DNA of 64,000 nucleotides. It comes from Pauljensenia sp902373545. Lineage in GTDB: Bacteria; Actinomycetota; Actinomycetes; Actinomycetales; Actinomycetaceae. Of the stretch, positions 60,917 to 64,000 are shown piece by piece. The stretch is from assembly GCF_041432775.1 (NCBI RefSeq), contig NZ_JAPWAG010000005.1:62001-126000 (forward strand), read 5' to 3'. How positions within the stretch are numbered: position 1 is the first letter of the stretch; each line of letters starts with the position of its first letter. Under the pieces are notes generated by a model. The model saw nothing but the letters and a program-made list of their open reading frames with translations. It was not told the DNA's origin and did not search any database. The translations under genes were made by a program, and so were the position numbers.

Positions 60917-61809
60917 ATCCCTGGTACTTCCACGCGCTCGACGTCTGTGCCGCAATCCTCGCCGTCGCCGGCATCACCCTCATCGTGCGGGCCATGCGCG
61001 CACGCCGCCTGACCTTCGCCGAGCGCGTCGCCCAGGGCCGCGTCCTCGACGAGGCGCCACCCCAGCTCACCCAATGGGCCCGGCGCGTGGGGGCCTCGGC
61101 CCTGGACTCCCTGGGATCGACCCGCGAATCCGTCGCCCGCAGGCTCATCCTGGCGGGAAAGCAGCCCGAGATCTCCGTCTTCCGCCTGCGCCAAGCCTGC
61201 GCCGGTATCGCGGGAATGATCGGGGCCTGCCTGGCCCTCACCGCCCGGCCAGCGGCCTCCCTGCGAGCCTCGATCATCCCACTCATCGTCTGCGCGCTTC
61301 TCGGCACGCTCCTGGGCATCGCCGCCATGGACCGCCTTCTCACCCTGCGAGCCACCCGCCGCCAGCGCGCCATCGACGCCGCCGTCCCCGACTGCGCCGA
61401 GCTACTGGCCCTCGCCGTCGCCGCGGGCGAATCGATCCCCGCCGCCATCGAGAGAGTCGCCGGCTGCGCGGGCGGGCCCCTCGGTGCCGAGTTGGCGCTC
61501 GCGGCCGGTCATATCCGCAACGGCATGCCTTCCGTGCGAGCCCTTGCTGACATGGTCGAACGTACCGACTCCCCGGCGCTGACGCGGCTTTCTCGCACGC
61601 TGACGACGGCGATCGAGCGCGGCTCACCCCTGGCCTCGGTCCTGCATGACCAGGCCCGCGATCAGCGCGAACGCTCGCTGGCGGCCCTCATGGAGGAGGG
61701 TGGGCGCCGCGAAATCGCGATGCTGTTGCCCGTCGTCTTTCTCATCTTGCCGGTCACCGTCATATTCGCCCTGTACCCGGGCCTGATCGCTCTGGACTTC
61801 ACACCGTGA
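60913..61809 (+). CDS. tadC: TadC pilus-assembly membrane protein
   Basis: The 298-residue T2SSF-domain membrane protein follows tadB with an ATGA overlap. The cytoplasmic domain has AAVPDCAELLALAVAAGESIP and MVERTDSPALTRLSRTLTTAIERGSPLASVL. The C-terminal helix is IAMLLPVVFLILPVTVIFALYPG. Together with TadB it makes the platform for Flp polymerisation. Confidence 0.9.
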   Translation: MNPWYFHALDVCAAILAVAGITLIVRAMRARRLTFAERVAQGRVLDEAPPQLTQWARRVGASALDSLGSTRESVARRLILAGKQPEISVFRLRQACAGIAGMIGACLALTARPAASLRASIIPLIVCALLGTLLGIAAMDRLLTLRATRRQRAIDAAVPDCAELLALAVAAGESIPAAIERVAGCAGGPLGAELALAAGHIRNGMPSVRALADMVERTDSPALTRLSRTLTTAIERGSPLASVLHDQARDQRERSLAALMEEGGRREIAMLLPVVFLILPVTVIFALYPGLIALDFTP

Positions 61810-61835
61810 GACACATTGACAAGAAAGGAACACAC

Positions 61836-62006
61836 ATGAAGAAGTGGTTGCGGCGGCGCCCGCCCCTGGGGGAGCGTGGGGATGTGCCCGGATGGGTGCT
61901 GATCACCCTCATGACGGCGGCCCTCGTCGTCCTCATCTGGGGCGTTGCGTCGGATCGTCTGGTGGAAATCTTCAATCGGGCGATGGATTCCGTTGCGGGG
62001 ATTTAG
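61836..62006 (+). CDS. Flp-like small pilin
   Basis: The 56-residue protein has a basic, cytoplasmic N terminus (KKWLRRRPPLGERG), a likely prepilin cleavage Gly, then one helix (VPGWVLITLMTAALVVLIWG) and a short end. Size, charge and location fit the Flp/pseudopilin that the Tad machine assembles. The usual Glu-Tyr after the cleavage site is replaced (DVPGW). AAGAAAGGA precedes the ATG. It overlaps the next gene by 14 nt if that starts at the TTG at 61993. Confidence 0.7.
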   Translation: MKKWLRRRPPLGERGDVPGWVLITLMTAALVVLIWGVASDRLVEIFNRAMDSVAGI

Positions 62007-62376
62007 CGGCGACGAACGCGGCTCCGAGGTGGTCTCCACGGTCCTCGTCCAGGGCCTCGTCGTCCTGGTGATCCTCCTGCTCATTCAGCTCGCCTTCGCC
62101 TCGCACGTGCGCACGATGAGCGTGAGCGCGGCGTCGGAGGGCGCGCGCCGGGGCGGCTTGCTGGGAGGCGACGAGCAGGAAGCGGTCGCGCGCACGAGCG
62201 AGCTCCTCGATTCGCTCGTGGGCGCGTCGCGGGATCGCGAGATTTCGGTGACCCGCGAGTCCGACGCGGGCACGGACATTCTCGTCGTCACCGTGCGCAC
62301 GCGCCTGCCGCTCGTAGGCGGTCTCGGTCCGCGCTGGCTGACCGTGCGCGGGCGCAGCCTTGTGGAGGGGCCATGA
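61993..62376 (+). CDS. TadE-like pilus protein
   Basis: The product of about 127 residues has DERGSEVVSTVLVQGLVVLVILLL, a TadE-type N-terminal helix with Glu in the conserved place, and a small exported domain. The start is unsure: no ATG or GTG lies just before the domain, and TTG at 61993 is my choice (TTG at 61945 is possible). Its stop overlaps the next gene as ATGA. Confidence 0.7.
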   Translation: MRGFSGDERGSEVVSTVLVQGLVVLVILLLIQLAFASHVRTMSVSAASEGARRGGLLGGDEQEAVARTSELLDSLVGASRDREISVTRESDAGTDILVVTVRTRLPLVGGLGPRWLTVRGRSLVEGP

Positions 62377-62771
62377 GCGAGCGCGGCGACGCCACCGTCG
62401 AGTTCCTCGGCATCTTGGTGGTCCTGGTCATTCCTGTCCTGTACATTGTGCTGGCGGTCGGACACGTGAGCGCGGGCGCGATGGCGGCGGACGCGGGTGC
62501 GCGCGAGGCAGCGCGGATCCTCGCCGAGGACGTCGAGCGTCAGGGGGACGCGGAGCACGCGGTGTCCCTCATCGTCGAGGATTTCGGGGTGGAGACCCAG
62601 CCCGTTGTGTCCTCCTCGTGTCAGGCGTGCGACTCCGCTGAGGCGATGATCGAGGTCCGGGTGTCGGTGCGCGTGCCCCTGCCCTTCCTGCCCGCCTGGC
62701 TGGGCCCGGTCGGCATGGACGTGTCCTCCAGCGCGAACGCTCCCCTTCGGGAGGTGGTCGCCGGTGGATGA
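62373..62771 (+). CDS. TadE-like pilus protein, second
   Basis: The 132-residue product starts MSERGDATVEFLGILVVLVIPV, again a TadE-type helix with Glu after a short charged lead. The exported part includes an SSSCQACDSAE pair of Cys. It is coupled to both neighbours. TadE and TadG proteins are minor pseudopilins needed for assembly. Confidence 0.78.
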   Translation: MSERGDATVEFLGILVVLVIPVLYIVLAVGHVSAGAMAADAGAREAARILAEDVERQGDAEHAVSLIVEDFGVETQPVVSSSCQACDSAEAMIEVRVSVRVPLPFLPAWLGPVGMDVSSSANAPLREVVAGG

Positions 62772-63189
62772 GGAGGGGCGAATCGGGATCCTCATGTGCG
62801 CGGGCTGCGCCTTCGTGTGCCTGATTCTCTACGTGACCATCGCGCTCACGCAGGTGGCGATGCAGGACCGGCGTCTGGTCTCGTGCGCGGACGCGCTGGC
62901 CGGTGCCGGGGTGGGCGGCGCGTCGTCGACATCGGTCCTGGTGGGCCAATCCTCGGACATTGACGAGGCAGAGGTTGCCTTTCGGGTCGAGGCTGCGCTG
63001 GGTGCCATGGCAGCGTCGACCTGCCGGGTGGGGGAGGGGGTCGAAGTCACCTCCGTGAGCGTTGAGGGAGAGGAAATCGAGGTCTCAGTCAGGGCCCGGC
63101 CTCGCGTCTCGCTGGTGCCCCCGGCGCTGCATGGAGTGGTCATCCCCGAGCTCGAAAGAACGTCGAGTGCGCGCATGAGACCGCTTTGA
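62764..63189 (+). CDS. TadE/G-like protein of the actinobacterial Tad neighbourhood
   Basis: The 141-residue product starts with GTG at 62764, overlapping the previous gene by 8 nt. It has one membrane helix (GILMCAGCAFVCLILYVTIALTQ) and an exported domain with Cys at two positions (LVSCAD, STCRVGEG). It fits the short protein that ends actinobacterial Tad operons and is annotated as helicase/secretion-neighbourhood TadE-like. No DECH-helicase follows here; gdhA does. Confidence 0.72.
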   Translation: MDEEGRIGILMCAGCAFVCLILYVTIALTQVAMQDRRLVSCADALAGAGVGGASSTSVLVGQSSDIDEAEVAFRVEAALGAMAASTCRVGEGVEVTSVSVEGEEIEVSVRARPRVSLVPPALHGVVIPELERTSSARMRPL

Positions 63190-63274
63190 TCTGTGCCAAA
63201 AAGGTGTTATGCGCGACGGTCACATCGTGGGACGCCCACTGAATCGCTGGTAAACGAATCGTAAACTCAAAGCC

Positions 63275-64000
63275 ATGAGCAGCTTTGATACATCGCGACT
63301 TAACCCTGCGCTGGCTTCCGTTTTCGAATCTGTCCAGCGCCGTGACCCCGCCCAGGCCGAGTTCCACCAGGCCGTCTACGAGGTCCTCCTGACGATCGCC
63401 CCGCTGGCTGAGCGTCACCCCGAGTACGCCGACCTGGCCATCATCGACCGCATCGTCGAGCCCGAGCGCCAGATCCAGTTCCGCGTCCCGTGGGCCGACG
63501 ACAAGGGCAACATCCACGTGAACCGCGGCTTCCGCGTCGAGTACAACTCCGCACTCGGCCCCTACAAGGGTGGCCTGCGCTTCCATCCCTCCGTCAACCT
63601 CTCCATCATCAAGTTCCTCGGCTTCGAGCAGATCTTCAAGAACGCCCTGACCGGCCTGCCCATGGGCGGCGGCAAGGGCGGCGCGGACTTCGACCCCAAG
63701 GGCAAGTCCGATGCCGAGGTCATGCGTTTTTGCCAGTCCTTCATGACTGAGCTCTCCCGCCACATCGGCCCCGACACCGACGTGCCCGCCGGTGACATCG
63801 GCGTGGGCGGGCGCGAAATCGGCTACATGTTCGGCCAGTACAAGCGCCTCAAGAACCGCTTCGACGCCGGCGTCCTGACCGGCAAGGGCCTGTCCTGGGG
63901 CGGCTCCTACGTGCGCACCGAGGCCACCGGCTACGGCCTGGTCTACTTCGCCGCCGAGATGCTCGCCGCGAAGGGAACCAGCTTCGACGGTAAGCGCGTC
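63275..64000 (+). CDS. gdhA: NADP-specific glutamate dehydrogenase, N-terminal part
   Basis: The 242 residues seen before the window end contain the glutamate-dehydrogenase core: RVEYNSALGPYKGGLRFHP, LTGLPMGGGKGGADFDPKG with the catalytic Lys, DVPAGDIGVGGREIGYMFG and TEATGYGLVYF. The enzyme makes glutamate from 2-oxoglutarate and ammonia. The start is the ATG at 63275. The cofactor (NADP) is inferred from similarity to the hexameric family. The reading frame is open to the last base, so the gene is cut by the window edge. Confidence 0.95.
   Translation, partial: MSSFDTSRLNPALASVFESVQRRDPAQAEFHQAVYEVLLTIAPLAERHPEYADLAIIDRIVEPERQIQFRVPWADDKGNIHVNRGFRVEYNSALGPYKGGLRFHPSVNLSIIKFLGFEQIFKNALTGLPMGGGKGGADFDPKGKSDAEVMRFCQSFMTELSRHIGPDTDVPAGDIGVGGREIGYMFGQYKRLKNRFDAGVLTGKGLSWGGSYVRTEATGYGLVYFAAEMLAAKGTSFDGKRV

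Overview
The window is high-GC DNA from a Gram-positive actinobacterium. The best fit is the Actinomycetaceae (Schaalia/Actinomyces type). This is inferred from an AdnA-AdnB helicase-nuclease pair, a DEAD-box helicase next to a ferritin-like (MiaE-like) protein and a DUF3107 protein, an actinobacterial-style Flp/Tad pilus cluster, and genes suggesting an oral or host-associated life (phosphorylcholine decoration, a choline-binding-repeat amidase, a GH29 fucosidase, inositol use). No rRNA or tRNA genes were recognised.

Layout: 1-2.5 kb holds a protein tail, an ankyrin-repeat protein and an AT-richer membrane protein. 2.5-3.0 kb is an unusual non-coding array of short motifs spaced about 19-20 nt. 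3-12.8 kb is core genome: DEAD-box helicase, ferritin-like protein, DUF3107 protein and adnAB. 12.8-24.5 kb is accessory. Two copies of a lipoprotein-like/ESX-like small-protein pair and one lone lipoprotein copy surround a sugar ABC importer with an alpha-L-fucosidase, an ImmA/IrrE-DUF4411 toxin-antitoxin-like pair, a DUF4268 nuclease-like protein and a probable type VII-secreted calpain-like protease. 24.6-35.1 kb is a myo-inositol regulon (iolE, iolG, a transaldolase-family gene, a GntR regulator, iolC, iolB, iolD, mmsA). Four copies of the palindrome TTGTNNNNACAA sit in front of its transcription units.

35.3-51.7 kb is an envelope-glycan island: glycosyltransferases, two flippases, two LicD phosphocholine transferases, a LicB-like exporter/importer, an HTH-nucleotidyltransferase-choline kinase fusion, a nucleotide-sugar dehydrogenase, and a secreted amidase-glucosaminidase with choline-binding-type repeats. 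The island therefore appears to contain both the machinery that puts phosphocholine on the wall and an enzyme that would bind it. Two about 131-bp terminal-inverted-repeat elements lie inside it.

52.1-53.2 kb is a CRISPR array (15 full 37-nt-type repeats, one truncated end repeat, 15 spacers) with no cas gene in the window. 53.6-57.3 kb is a dTDP-rhamnose/glycan block (rmlCD fusion, rmlA, GT2, DUF2304). 57.5-58.7 kb is a phosphotransferase-fold protein with a damaged catalytic site. 58.8-63.2 kb is a Flp/Tad pilus operon (tadA, tadB, tadC, Flp-like pilin, three TadE/G-like proteins). The window ends inside gdhA.

The most interesting candidate systems are the calpain toxin/lipoprotein-like/ESX-like cassette with its dispersed paralogues, the fused and probably self-regulated choline pathway, the transaldolase that may replace IolJ, and the three-word iteron array at 2.5-3.0 kb.
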